Part shown: piece after piece, positions 29,227 to 37,253 of the stretch | Numbering within the stretch: position 1 is the first letter of the stretch | Layout of the letters: each line of letters begins with the position of its first letter | Source: a virus | Strand: one strand, 5' to 3' | Virus record (IMG/VR): IMGVR_UViG_3300020578_000008 | Coordinates: 92,599-156,598 of that record | Length of the DNA: 64,000 nucleotides | Program-made: the position numbers and the translations under genes | The notes under the pieces: model-generated | What the model was told of the DNA's origin: nothing | What the model saw: only the letters and a program-made list of their open reading frames with translations | Databases searched by the model: none

Positions 29227-30633
29227 ATGTTTAACGCTAAACTTCTCCAGGAAAAGTGGGCACCTGTTCTAAATCACTCGGAAGCTCCCGCTATCCAAGA
29301 TCGTTACAAGCAGGCTGTTACCGCTGTTCTCCTGGAAAATCAAGAAAGAGCCCTACGTGAAGAGCGTAACATCCTCAATGAGGTTGCTGTAAACTCACTA
29401 GGCGCTGGAACTATTGATCCAGCTGGTTCAGCTCTATCAACCGCCAACACTGGTGGACTTGCTGGTTTCGATCCAATTCTAATCAGCCTAGTTCGTCGTT
29501 CAATGCCAAACCTCATGGCTTATGACGTTTGTGGTGTTCAACCAATGAGCGGTCCTAATGGACTTATCTTTGCCATGAGATCACGTTACGAGAATCAAGC
29601 TGGCGAAGAAGCTCTATTCAACGAACCAGATACTGGATTCACTGCTGGTTACGACGCAACTACTGGCGCTTACACCCCAAGAACTGGTGCTGGTGTTGGT
29701 GGAGATTCTGAAGGTAACAATCCTTCTCTACTTAACGACGCTACCCCTGGCACTTATGAAGTTGCTCGTGGTATGAGCCGTGAAGACCTAGAAAGAATGG
29801 GCGAGTCAGGTCGTCTATTCCGTGAGATGTCATTCAGCATCGAGAAGACTTCGGTTACCGCCAAGTCAAGAGCCCTCAAAGCTGAGTACACTCTAGAACT
29901 TGCTCAAGACCTTAAGGCTATTCATGGTCTTGATGCTGAGCAAGAACTTGCTAACATTCTTTCAAGTGAAGTTCTTGCCGAAATCAACCGTGAAGTTGTT
30001 CGTACCGTTTACCGTGTTGCCAAGAAAGGCGCTCAGAATAACGTTGCTACCGCTGGTGTATTTGACCTCGACGTTGATTCCAACGGTCGTTGGACGGTTG
30101 AAAAGTGGAAGGGTCTACTCTTCCAGATTGAAAGAGATTGTAACGCTATTGCCCAAGACACTCGTAGAGGCAAGGGTAACTTCCTCATCTGCTCAGCTGA
30201 CGTTGCTTCAGCTCTAGCGATGGCTGGTACTCTCGATTATTCCTCAGGTCTCGGCGGCGCTGGTGGTCCTTCCCTCAGTGGTGTTGATGACACTGGCAAC
30301 CTTGCTGTTGGTACAATCAATGGTAGAATCAAGGTCTTTGTTGATCCTTATGCTGCTAATGTTTCTGATAAGCATTACTACCTCGTAGGTTATAAGGGTT
30401 CTTCACCATATGACGCTGGATTCTTCTACTGCCCATATGTACCCCTCCAGATGCTCCGTTCGATTGATCCTAACACCTTCCAGCCTAAAATTGGCTTCAA
30501 GACTCGTTACGGCATGGTATCGAACCCATTCGTCACCACCAACGGTGCTTACAACGGCACTCCAGATGGCGAGACTCTCACCCCTAATGCTAACATGTAC
30601 TACAGAAGAGTACAAGTTAAGAACCTCATGTGA
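29227..30633 (+). CDS. 23: Major capsid protein gp23
   Basis: 468 residues. HK97-fold capsomer subunit. Start after AGAAGGAGAAACAA. Signatures include NLMAYDVCGVQPMSGPNGL, FSIEKTSVTAKSRALKAEY and the C-terminal FQPKIGFKTRYGMVSNPF. Two LxE sites near residues 45 and 52 (LREE and LNE) are plausible gp21 cleavage points, as T4 gp23 loses its first 65 residues. The codon use is more C-ending and GC-rich than neighbouring genes, as expected for the most highly expressed gene. It has its own promoter and terminator. Confidence 0.98.
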   Translation: MFNAKLLQEKWAPVLNHSEAPAIQDRYKQAVTAVLLENQERALREERNILNEVAVNSLGAGTIDPAGSALSTANTGGLAGFDPILISLVRRSMPNLMAYDVCGVQPMSGPNGLIFAMRSRYENQAGEEALFNEPDTGFTAGYDATTGAYTPRTGAGVGGDSEGNNPSLLNDATPGTYEVARGMSREDLERMGESGRLFREMSFSIEKTSVTAKSRALKAEYTLELAQDLKAIHGLDAEQELANILSSEVLAEINREVVRTVYRVAKKGAQNNVATAGVFDLDVDSNGRWTVEKWKGLLFQIERDCNAIAQDTRRGKGNFLICSADVASALAMAGTLDYSSGLGGAGGPSLSGVDDTGNLAVGTINGRIKVFVDPYAANVSDKHYYLVGYKGSSPYDAGFFYCPYVPLQMLRSIDPNTFQPKIGFKTRYGMVSNPFVTTNGAYNGTPDGETLTPNANMYYRRVQVKNLM

Positions 30634-30651
30634 TTCATCACTGGTTCATCT

Positions 30652-30675
30652 AGACCCCTTCGGGGGTCTTTTTTT
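30652..30675 (+). terminator. Rho-independent terminator with UUCG loop
   Basis: AGACCCC, TTCG, GGGGTCT, then a run of seven T. It closes the capsid gene. Confidence 0.95.
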
Positions 30676-30680
30676 ATGCA

Positions 30681-30688
30681 GATAAATA
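30681..30688 (+). promoter_or_regulatory. Late-promoter-like motif GATAAATA
   Basis: Begins just after the T run of the gp23 terminator, 21 bp before the next gene. Confidence 0.5.
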
Positions 30689-30709
30689 GTAGTAGCTTGG
30701 GAAGTTGAC

Positions 30710-31219
30710 ATGCCTGCCAAATGGTTTGATGAACAACCAAAAAATAGGAATTTCTTAACTCCTATTGGTTTTAAATTAAATTTAGAAATTTTTAATAGTG
30801 TAGATTTTTTCTGCCAATCAATAAATCTTCCTGATGTAAACATGCCGTTTACTGACGTACCAACAAGATTTAGATCGTTTCCAATTGTTCCTGGTGGTGG
30901 AATGCAATTTGGTGATCTAAGAATTAGATTTATTATTGATGAAGATTTACACAATTATAACTCTATTCATTCGTGGATCAAAAAAAATTCTGGGGCTAAC
31001 GAACATCCAGATATGCCAGAGTATTCACATGGTCAATTGTTTATTCTGACATCTAATTTTAATACAAATAGAATTGTAGATTTTGAAAATTTATTTCCTA
31101 TTAGTTTAACTGATATTACTTTTGATTCTACAGCAACCGATGTAGAATATTTTACTGCTGACATATCATTCAAATTTACTGACTACACTATTCGTGATAA
31201 AAACTTTAAACCAATATGA
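30710..31219 (+). CDS. 3: Tail completion protein, gp3-like (tail-tube fold)
   Basis: 169 residues (T4 gp3 is 176). In cyanophages the gene between gp23 and uvsY is assigned to gp3, which caps the tail tube. The sequence looks like a tube-fold protein: INLPDVNMPFTDVPTRFRSF is followed by GDLRIRFIIDEDLHNY and a C-terminal ADISFKFTDYTI strand, an arrangement also seen in gp19. The tube-like fold is clear to me, the exact gp number less so. It overlaps uvsY by 4 bp. Confidence 0.72.
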   Translation: MPAKWFDEQPKNRNFLTPIGFKLNLEIFNSVDFFCQSINLPDVNMPFTDVPTRFRSFPIVPGGGMQFGDLRIRFIIDEDLHNYNSIHSWIKKNSGANEHPDMPEYSHGQLFILTSNFNTNRIVDFENLFPISLTDITFDSTATDVEYFTADISFKFTDYTIRDKNFKPI

Positions 31220-31692
31220 AATTTGAAACTATAGTATCTCTCTTTGAAGGCATAAAAAATCAATGGAAAGAAGATTCAGAAATTGATTTCCAATTTAAAA
31301 ATAAACAATATTCGGAAGATCTAGCAAGGTTATCTTTAGAGATACCTTTTCAACACAATAAATATTTAAACCATTATACAGATCTTAATGGTATTAAAAC
31401 CAGTTTAGAATTTAATCTTAGAAAATTAATAAAAAATAAAAGAGAATATTACGGCGGCGAAGCAGACGCTAAAGTATATGCCGAAAAACCATTTGGATCT
31501 AGTATTAAAACATCAGACAAGATGAGAGTTTATCTTGAATCAGATGAGGATATTATTAATTTAGAAGCAAAAATTAAATACGTAGACCAAGCATTATATT
31601 TTCTAGATCAGGTTTTAAGAATGATTTCGCAAAGAAATTATCACATTAAGAATGCTATTGAATGGGAAAAATTCATCAATGGAAATACATGA
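31216..31692 (+). CDS. uvsY: Recombination mediator UvsY
   Basis: 158 residues (T4 137). Loads UvsX recombinase onto gp32-covered single-stranded DNA. The C-terminal half aligns well by eye with T4 UvsY: KREYYGGEADAKVY, then the DLxLExxxKYxxxALxF-type helix, then ISQRNYHIKNAIEWEKF. It sits directly upstream of uvsW with an ATGA overlap, as in cyanophages. Confidence 0.9.
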   Translation: MKFETIVSLFEGIKNQWKEDSEIDFQFKNKQYSEDLARLSLEIPFQHNKYLNHYTDLNGIKTSLEFNLRKLIKNKREYYGGEADAKVYAEKPFGSSIKTSDKMRVYLESDEDIINLEAKIKYVDQALYFLDQVLRMISQRNYHIKNAIEWEKFINGNT

Positions 31693-33155
31693 TGTCAAAT
31701 ATTATCATCCGTAAGAAGAACGAAGTCTTTTTAAAGTTGGAGTCCGAACCTCATGTTCATCGTGAGTTGTCGGACTATTTTTCTTTTGAAATGCCAGAAG
31801 CAAAATTTTTAAAAAGAAATCCTAGATATCGTTATTGGGATGGGGTCATTCATTTGTATTCCCCAGGTACAGGAGAATTATATGGCGGGTTACTTCCCCA
31901 TTTAAAACAATGGTGTCAAGAAAGAAGTTACCAGTTATCTTATGAAACAGATAAATGGTATGGCGATGTAGAAGAAAAAAATCAAATGGTTTCTCCCGCT
32001 GGGGTTAAAGTGTTTATGGATAAGATCTGTAAATTTGCTCCTAGAGATTACCAGTACTCAACTGTATATCAAGCATTAAAAAATAATAGAGGGTTGTTTT
32101 TATCTCCTACAGGATCTGGTAAATCATTAATGATCTATTCGATTGTGAGATATTATGTAGCTACGGGAAAGAAAATTTTATTAGTTGTTCCTACTACTTC
32201 TCTCGTTGAACAAATGGTAAAAGATTTTGGAGAATATGGTTGGAGCACCGAGGAGAATGTACATACAATATATTCGGGCAAAGATAAGAACACAGATAAG
32301 CCTGTCATCATTTCTACATGGCAGTCAATCTACAAATTCCCCAAAAGGTATTTTGACGATATTGACTGTGTTATTGGCGATGAAGCACACCTATTTAAGT
32401 CAAAGTCCCTCACAGGAATTATGACAAAACTTCATAATGCCAAGTATCGTTTTGGATTTACTGGAACATTAGATGGATCTAAGACACATAAGTGGGTGCT
32501 AGAAGGATTGTTTGGTGCCTGTGAAAAAGTTACAAAGACTGATGATCTAATTAAACAAGGGCACCTATCAAATCTTCGTATCAAAATTCTTGTATGTAAA
32601 CACGAGTATCAATATTTTGAAGACTATCATTCTGAAATTGAATACTTAGTGAACAATCGTAAAAGAAACAATTTAATTAAAAACCTTGTACGTGATTTAG
32701 AAGGCAACACATTAGTTTTATTTAACTATGTCGAGAAACATGGTGAACCTTTGTATGAATTAATAAATAATGATATCGGAGAAAAAAGAAAAATTTTCTT
32801 CGTACACGGTTCCGTTGATGTTGAAAATAGAGAGCAAGTTAGAGTAATTACTGAGCAAGAAAATGATGCTGTAATTATTGCTTCTTACGGAACATTCTCA
32901 ACTGGAATTAATATTAAAAGATTACACAATATTGTATTTGCTTCACCATCTAAATCAAGAATTAGAAATCTTCAGTCAATCGGAAGAGTTCTTCGTAAAG
33001 GTGAAGGAAAAGATATAGCAACTCTTTATGATATAGCTGATGATATATCAAATGGTAATCGTCAAAATTATACTTTAAATCATTTGGTAGAACGCATCAA
33101 AATTTATCAAGAAGAAAATTTTAAATACGAAACTATAACAATAAATTTAAAATAA
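31689..33155 (+). CDS. uvsW: DNA/RNA helicase UvsW
   Basis: 488 residues (T4 502). SF2 helicase that unwinds R-loops and drives branch migration. Start at the ATGATG overlapping uvsY; an in-frame ATG at 31662 lies deeper in uvsY. Walker A PTGSGKS (Lys145), DEAH box at 231-234, and motif VI SIGRVLRKGEGK. The N-terminal domain (EMPEAKFLKRNPRYRYWDG) is the UvsW-specific DNA-binding part. The next gene starts at the stop codon. Confidence 0.95.
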   Translation: MMSNIIIRKKNEVFLKLESEPHVHRELSDYFSFEMPEAKFLKRNPRYRYWDGVIHLYSPGTGELYGGLLPHLKQWCQERSYQLSYETDKWYGDVEEKNQMVSPAGVKVFMDKICKFAPRDYQYSTVYQALKNNRGLFLSPTGSGKSLMIYSIVRYYVATGKKILLVVPTTSLVEQMVKDFGEYGWSTEENVHTIYSGKDKNTDKPVIISTWQSIYKFPKRYFDDIDCVIGDEAHLFKSKSLTGIMTKLHNAKYRFGFTGTLDGSKTHKWVLEGLFGACEKVTKTDDLIKQGHLSNLRIKILVCKHEYQYFEDYHSEIEYLVNNRKRNNLIKNLVRDLEGNTLVLFNYVEKHGEPLYELINNDIGEKRKIFFVHGSVDVENREQVRVITEQENDAVIIASYGTFSTGINIKRLHNIVFASPSKSRIRNLQSIGRVLRKGEGKDIATLYDIADDISNGNRQNYTLNHLVERIKIYQEENFKYETITINLK

Positions 33156-33550
33156 TGGAAGAAGAATTTTATTCAATTATAAAATTAGTATCAGGTGAAG
33201 AAATTATTGCTAAAGTATGTTACTTGCCAGATGAAGATAGTTTATTAATTGAAAATCCTTTAAAGGTAGAAAGAATGTCACATAAGAAAGGATCTCATTC
33301 TGATGGGTTTACTCTCAACGAATGGATCCATGCTACTTATGATAATATGTTTGTAATACCTAAAAGTGCTGTTATTACAATGACTGAACTAGATAAAAAA
33401 ATTGAAGGGTATTACATCAGAATGGTAAACAATGAAGAACTATCTAATGAAGTTGATGTGAAACCAGAACGTTTATCTAAACGAATGGGTTACTTAGGAT
33501 CAGTAACTGATACTAAAAAATACTTAGAAGATATATTTAAAAGAAGCTAA
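33155..33550 (+). CDS. Sm-like fold protein (paralogue A)
   Basis: 131 residues. The N-terminus IIKLVSGEEIIAKV, a middle LLIENPLKV and the later VIPKSAVITM strand form the small beta-barrel pattern seen in Sm/Hfq-type proteins. Three proteins near 45.6-46.6 kb share the same layout. The function in phage is unknown; RNA binding would be the default idea for this fold. It is coupled to uvsW by a one-base overlap. Confidence 0.72.
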   Translation: MEEEFYSIIKLVSGEEIIAKVCYLPDEDSLLIENPLKVERMSHKKGSHSDGFTLNEWIHATYDNMFVIPKSAVITMTELDKKIEGYYIRMVNNEELSNEVDVKPERLSKRMGYLGSVTDTKKYLEDIFKRS

Positions 33551-33605
33551 AAGCTATATATCCTTTGAACCCTGACAGAGTTATTGTACTGGGTTTTTGA
33601 GATCT

Positions 33606-33623
33606 TGTCAAGCCCCCTTGACA
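33606..33623 (+). promoter_or_regulatory. Inverted repeat over the -35 box of gene 55 (operator-like)
   Basis: TGTCAAG, CCCC, CTTGACA: a perfect 7-bp dyad whose right arm contains the -35 hexamer TTGACA. It could be a repressor or activator site, or simply a hairpin. Confidence 0.6.
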
Positions 33624-33646
33624 TTTTGTGAGGAATCCTTTATACT
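33618..33646 (+). promoter_or_regulatory. Sigma70 promoter of gene 55
   Basis: TTGACA (33618-33623), 17 bp, TATACT (33641-33646): 11 of 12 consensus bases at ideal spacing, 22 bp before the gp55 ATG. The best host-type promoter in the window. Confidence 0.88.
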
Positions 33647-33668
33647 CGTATCAAGACTAACAAATCAT

Positions 33669-34160
33669 ATGAGCAAGAAAAATACAGAGTATTATGTAAA
33701 TAACAAAGAATTTTTAGAAGCAATAACTGTGTTTAAAAAACAAGTTAATGAAGCTAAGAAAAACGATCTTGCTCGCCCACGTATCACTAGGTATATTGGT
33801 GATTGTTTTTTAAAGATCGCTACACATTTATCCTATAAACCAAACTTTGTCAACTATACTTTTAGAGATGACATGATCTCCGATGGTGTAGAAAATTGTG
33901 TACAATACATTGATAACTTTGATCCAGAAAAATCACAGAATCCGTTTGCTTATTTCACACAAATTATTTACTATGCCTTCTTAAGAAGGATTCAAAAAGA
34001 AAAGAAACAGTTAGAAATTAAAAATAAAATTTTAGAAAAGTCTGGATACGACCATGTAATGTATACAGAAAGCTACAATGGAGATATGGCTGGTATGAAT
34101 TCCAGTTATTCTGATATGACAGGCATCAAAGAATCACTTGAGATTAGGAACAAAAGATGA
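33669..34160 (+). CDS. 55: Late transcription sigma factor gp55
   Basis: 163 residues (T4 185). Directs host RNA polymerase to TATAAATA late promoters with the gp45 clamp. The start at 33669 (MSKKNTEYYVNN) is chosen because the longer frame would run through the promoter. A region-2-like segment includes DGVENCVQYIDNFDPEKSQN followed by FAYFTQIIYYAFLRRIQKEK. It is preceded by a strong sigma70 promoter and overlaps gene 47 by 4 bp. Confidence 0.94.
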   Translation: MSKKNTEYYVNNKEFLEAITVFKKQVNEAKKNDLARPRITRYIGDCFLKIATHLSYKPNFVNYTFRDDMISDGVENCVQYIDNFDPEKSQNPFAYFTQIIYYAFLRRIQKEKKQLEIKNKILEKSGYDHVMYTESYNGDMAGMNSSYSDMTGIKESLEIRNKR

Positions 34161-35203
34161 CAATTGCTCTTATTACAGATCAACATTTAGATGGTCGTAA
34201 AGGAAGTTTAGTTTTTTGGGAATACTTTAAAAAGTTTTACGATGAAATTTTCTTCCCCACACTTAAAAAACATAATATCAAAACTGTTATTGATCTTGGA
34301 GACACATTCGATAATAGAAAGAGTATTGATTTTAATGTTTGGAATCGTATTCGGAAGCATTATTTTGATCGCCTCAGGGATTCTGGTATTTCCGTTCATA
34401 TGATTCTTGGTAATCATTGTACATACTATAAAAATACAAACGAGATCAACTCCCCAGAACTTCTTTTACAGGAATACGATAACATTCAAATCTATTCCAA
34501 ACCAGAGACAGTAATGATTGATGGCACTAAAATTCTTATGATGCCATGGATCAATTCTTCTAACATGGAAGAAACAATGGCATGGATTAATGATACCAGT
34601 GCTGAGATTGCTATGGGTCATTTAGAACTGAATGGATTTGTAGTTACCCCAGGAACAAAAATGGATCATGGTATGGATCCTTCCATCTTTAAAAAATTCA
34701 AACAAGTATTCTCTGGGCACTTTCATCATAAATCTTCTAGAGGAAACATTACCTACTTAGGTAATCCTTACCAAATGTTTTGGAACGATTATAAAGACGA
34801 GCGAGGATTTCATCTCTATGAACCAAAGACCAATAAACTCAAGCGGGTCAAGAACCCTTATGAGATTTTCCAGAAAGTATTTTATAATGATTCTACTGGT
34901 TCTCATCTCAGCATCGATCCCTCTCAGTTTACAAATTCTTATGTCAAGATTATCGTAGAAGAGAAAAAAGATTATCAACAGTTTGAAGATCTTCTTGAAA
35001 AACTATATCAAGCAAATGTCATTGATTTAAAAATTGTAGAAACATTCATTGATGACAACACAGAAGAAGATACTGATGTTGAAATTAAAGATACGCTTAC
35101 TCTTCTCAATGAATATATTGACGAGGTAGAGATATCCGTAGATAAAAATAAATTAAAACAACTTATGAAATCACTATATATTGAAAGTTGTGAAGTAGTA
35201 TAA
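34157..35203 (+). CDS. 47: Recombination endonuclease subunit gp47 (Mre11-like)
   Basis: 348 residues (T4 339). Manganese-dependent phosphoesterase of the gp46/gp47 complex that resects DNA ends and degrades host DNA. Motifs: TDQHLDG (Asp8, His10), DLGDTFDNRK, ILGNHCTYY, GHLELNG and SGHFHHKSS. The C-terminal part is the partner-binding region. A small gene separates it from gp46. Confidence 0.96.
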   Translation: MTIALITDQHLDGRKGSLVFWEYFKKFYDEIFFPTLKKHNIKTVIDLGDTFDNRKSIDFNVWNRIRKHYFDRLRDSGISVHMILGNHCTYYKNTNEINSPELLLQEYDNIQIYSKPETVMIDGTKILMMPWINSSNMEETMAWINDTSAEIAMGHLELNGFVVTPGTKMDHGMDPSIFKKFKQVFSGHFHHKSSRGNITYLGNPYQMFWNDYKDERGFHLYEPKTNKLKRVKNPYEIFQKVFYNDSTGSHLSIDPSQFTNSYVKIIVEEKKDYQQFEDLLEKLYQANVIDLKIVETFIDDNTEEDTDVEIKDTLTLLNEYIDEVEISVDKNKLKQLMKSLYIESCEVV

Positions 35204-35207
35204 ACTT

Positions 35208-35471
35208 ATGTTCATCATTACACTTCAACATAGAGAAGATGGAGTCTATTCGGTGTTATCTGATAATGGTGAACACATTATTCCTTTATTTGAAGATGAG
35301 GATGATGCTGATCGTTATTTAATTTTACTTGAACTTGAAGATGAAACAACCCCGCCAATGAGAGTAAGACCTATTGACGGGGATGTTATAATACAAGCAT
35401 GTACAGAAAGATCCCAAAAATATTCAGTCATAACTTCTGACGATTTTATTATTCCACCTAATCCACCATGA
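35208..35471 (+). CDS. DUF3110-like small protein between gp47 and gp46
   Basis: 87 residues. N-terminal YSVLSDNGEHIIPLFEDEDD followed by ADRYLILLELED, and an ITSDDFIIPP end. I recognise this as the DUF3110-type protein that cyanophages carry between 47 and 46; the family is otherwise mainly cyanobacterial. That supports a cyanobacterial host. Function unknown. It overlaps gp46 by 4 bp. Confidence 0.75.
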   Translation: MFIITLQHREDGVYSVLSDNGEHIIPLFEDEDDADRYLILLELEDETTPPMRVRPIDGDVIIQACTERSQKYSVITSDDFIIPPNPP

Positions 35472-37198
35472 TCATTTTTAAAACTATCCGTTGGAAAAAT
35501 TTTCTCTCAACTGGGAATGTTTTTACTGAAATCAATTTGGATTCTAATAAATCAAATTTAATTGTCGGAACTAATGGAGCAGGTAAGAGCACTATTCTGG
35601 ATGCTCTTACTTTTTCTTTGTTTGGGAGACCATTTCGTAAGATTAATAAACCGATGCTTGTGAATAGCATCAATGAAAAAGATTGTCTTACTGAAATTGA
35701 ATTCTCTATTGGCAAGAATGAATTCAGGATTCGCCGTGGAATTAAACCAAACATCTTTGAAATCTATCAGAACGGTGCCATGTTGGATCAAGCATCTTCT
35801 GCCATTGATTTTCAAAATCAATTGGAACAAAATATTTTAAAAATGAACTATAGATCTTTCACACAGATTGTTGTGCTTGGATCTTCTACGTTTGTTCCTT
35901 TTATGAGATTGCCGATTGCTTCTCGTCGAGAAATCATTGAAGATATTCTGGACATTCAAATCTTTTCTGTGATGAATCAAAACCTGAAAGAAAAGGTTAG
36001 AATCATTAATGATGAAGTTAAAGATCATCAATACAAATATGATTTATTAAAAGAAAAAATTTCTATGCAGAAGCAATTCATGCTAGATATTGAAAAGAAA
36101 AATAAAGAAGACATTCAAGAAAAAGAGAATCGTAAAGAAATTTTATTAAAAGAAGCACTTAATCATGAATCTGAAATCCTCGATAACGACAAGGAAATCG
36201 ACGCTAAGACCATTGCCGTTTCAGACACGTCGAAAGTTAAAGCAACAATCTCTAAGGTTGATTCGCTCAAGAACAAAATTGCAACCAAACAAAAGTCATA
36301 TAATAAAGAAAAAGTATTCTTTGAGCAGAATGATTCGTGCCCGACATGTGGGCAATCGATTGAGGAGCATTTTAAACAAGAGAAGATCCAAGTTCTCTCG
36401 GATAAACTTGCTGAGGTGGAGAAAGCTATGTCTGATTTGGGACAACAACTTTCCAATCTCCAAAGTCAAGAAGATACCTTTATTCTTTTGATTGATGAAA
36501 TAAACGAACTCAATCTAAAGAATCGACAACTCAATAATGAAATCAGGTCACTTCATAAAAGAATTTTTGAACTTGATGATGAGATTAAAAAATTAGAAGA
36601 CACTGACGTAAATCAAAAAGAACAGTTTGTGATCCTTAAAGATCTTACTGATCAAAGTAAAACGGTACAGAAAACTATTTCTGATACTAAAGAAGAAAAA
36701 GATTGCTTGACCGTTGCTTCTATGCTTCTGAAAGATAATGGAATCAAAACCAGAATTATTAAGAAGTATCTGCCAGTAATGAATAAACTACTGAACCAGT
36801 ATCTTCAGAATATGGATTTCTATGTTAACTTTACATTGAATGAAAATTTTGAAGAAACAATTAAATCAAGATATAGGGATGTGTTTTCTTATGAATCTTT
36901 TTCTGAAGGAGAGAAAGCTAGAATTGATATTGCTCTGCTGCTTACTTGGAGAGCTATTGCTAAACTTAAGAATAGCGTAGATACTAACCTCCTGATCTTA
37001 GATGAAATCTTTGATGGTTCTTTAGATCAAACTGGCAGCGGTGAACTTAGTTTTATTCTCAGAAAATTTGATGACAATACAAATGTATTTGTAATCACTC
37101 ATAAAGAACAACTTATTGACAAATTTGATAGAACAATCACTTTTGATAAAGTCAAAAATTATAGTGTTGCTAGTGTGACACTTTCTGAACTGGACTAA
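35468..37198 (+). CDS. 46: Recombination endonuclease subunit gp46 (SbcC/Rad50-like)
   Basis: 576 residues (T4 560). ATPase partner of gp47. Walker A VGTNGAGKST (34-42), a long coiled coil on both sides of a zinc hook CPTC (Cys291, Cys294), ABC signature FSEGEKARIDIALLL and Walker B NLLILDEIFDGSLD. All hallmark parts are present and intact. A terminator follows directly. Confidence 0.97.
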   Translation: MIIFKTIRWKNFLSTGNVFTEINLDSNKSNLIVGTNGAGKSTILDALTFSLFGRPFRKINKPMLVNSINEKDCLTEIEFSIGKNEFRIRRGIKPNIFEIYQNGAMLDQASSAIDFQNQLEQNILKMNYRSFTQIVVLGSSTFVPFMRLPIASRREIIEDILDIQIFSVMNQNLKEKVRIINDEVKDHQYKYDLLKEKISMQKQFMLDIEKKNKEDIQEKENRKEILLKEALNHESEILDNDKEIDAKTIAVSDTSKVKATISKVDSLKNKIATKQKSYNKEKVFFEQNDSCPTCGQSIEEHFKQEKIQVLSDKLAEVEKAMSDLGQQLSNLQSQEDTFILLIDEINELNLKNRQLNNEIRSLHKRIFELDDEIKKLEDTDVNQKEQFVILKDLTDQSKTVQKTISDTKEEKDCLTVASMLLKDNGIKTRIIKKYLPVMNKLLNQYLQNMDFYVNFTLNENFEETIKSRYRDVFSYESFSEGEKARIDIALLLTWRAIAKLKNSVDTNLLILDEIFDGSLDQTGSGELSFILRKFDDNTNVFVITHKEQLIDKFDRTITFDKVKNYSVASVTLSELD

Positions 37199-37222
37199 GG
37201 CAGGGGCAACTCTGCCTTTTTT
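37198..37222 (+). terminator. Rho-independent terminator
   Basis: AGGCAG, loop GGGCAACT, CTGCCT, then T run. Ends the gp55-47-46 unit. Confidence 0.88.
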
Positions 37223-37253
37223 AGTTTAAAATGATTTCAGTTGAAACAAACCC

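Noticed and set aside
31662-31688. Upstream in-frame start for UvsW
   Set aside because: It lies inside uvsY without a ribosome-binding site; the ATGATG at the uvsY stop gives the usual coupled start.
33551-33605. Possible terminator between the Sm-like gene and gp55 (ACCC...GGGT followed by five T)
   Set aside because: The stem is only four pairs with a long loop, so not convincing.
35458-35830. Minus-strand open frames over the gp46 start
   Set aside because: gp46 has its Walker A there; the antisense peptides have no features and there is no antisense promoter that I can see.
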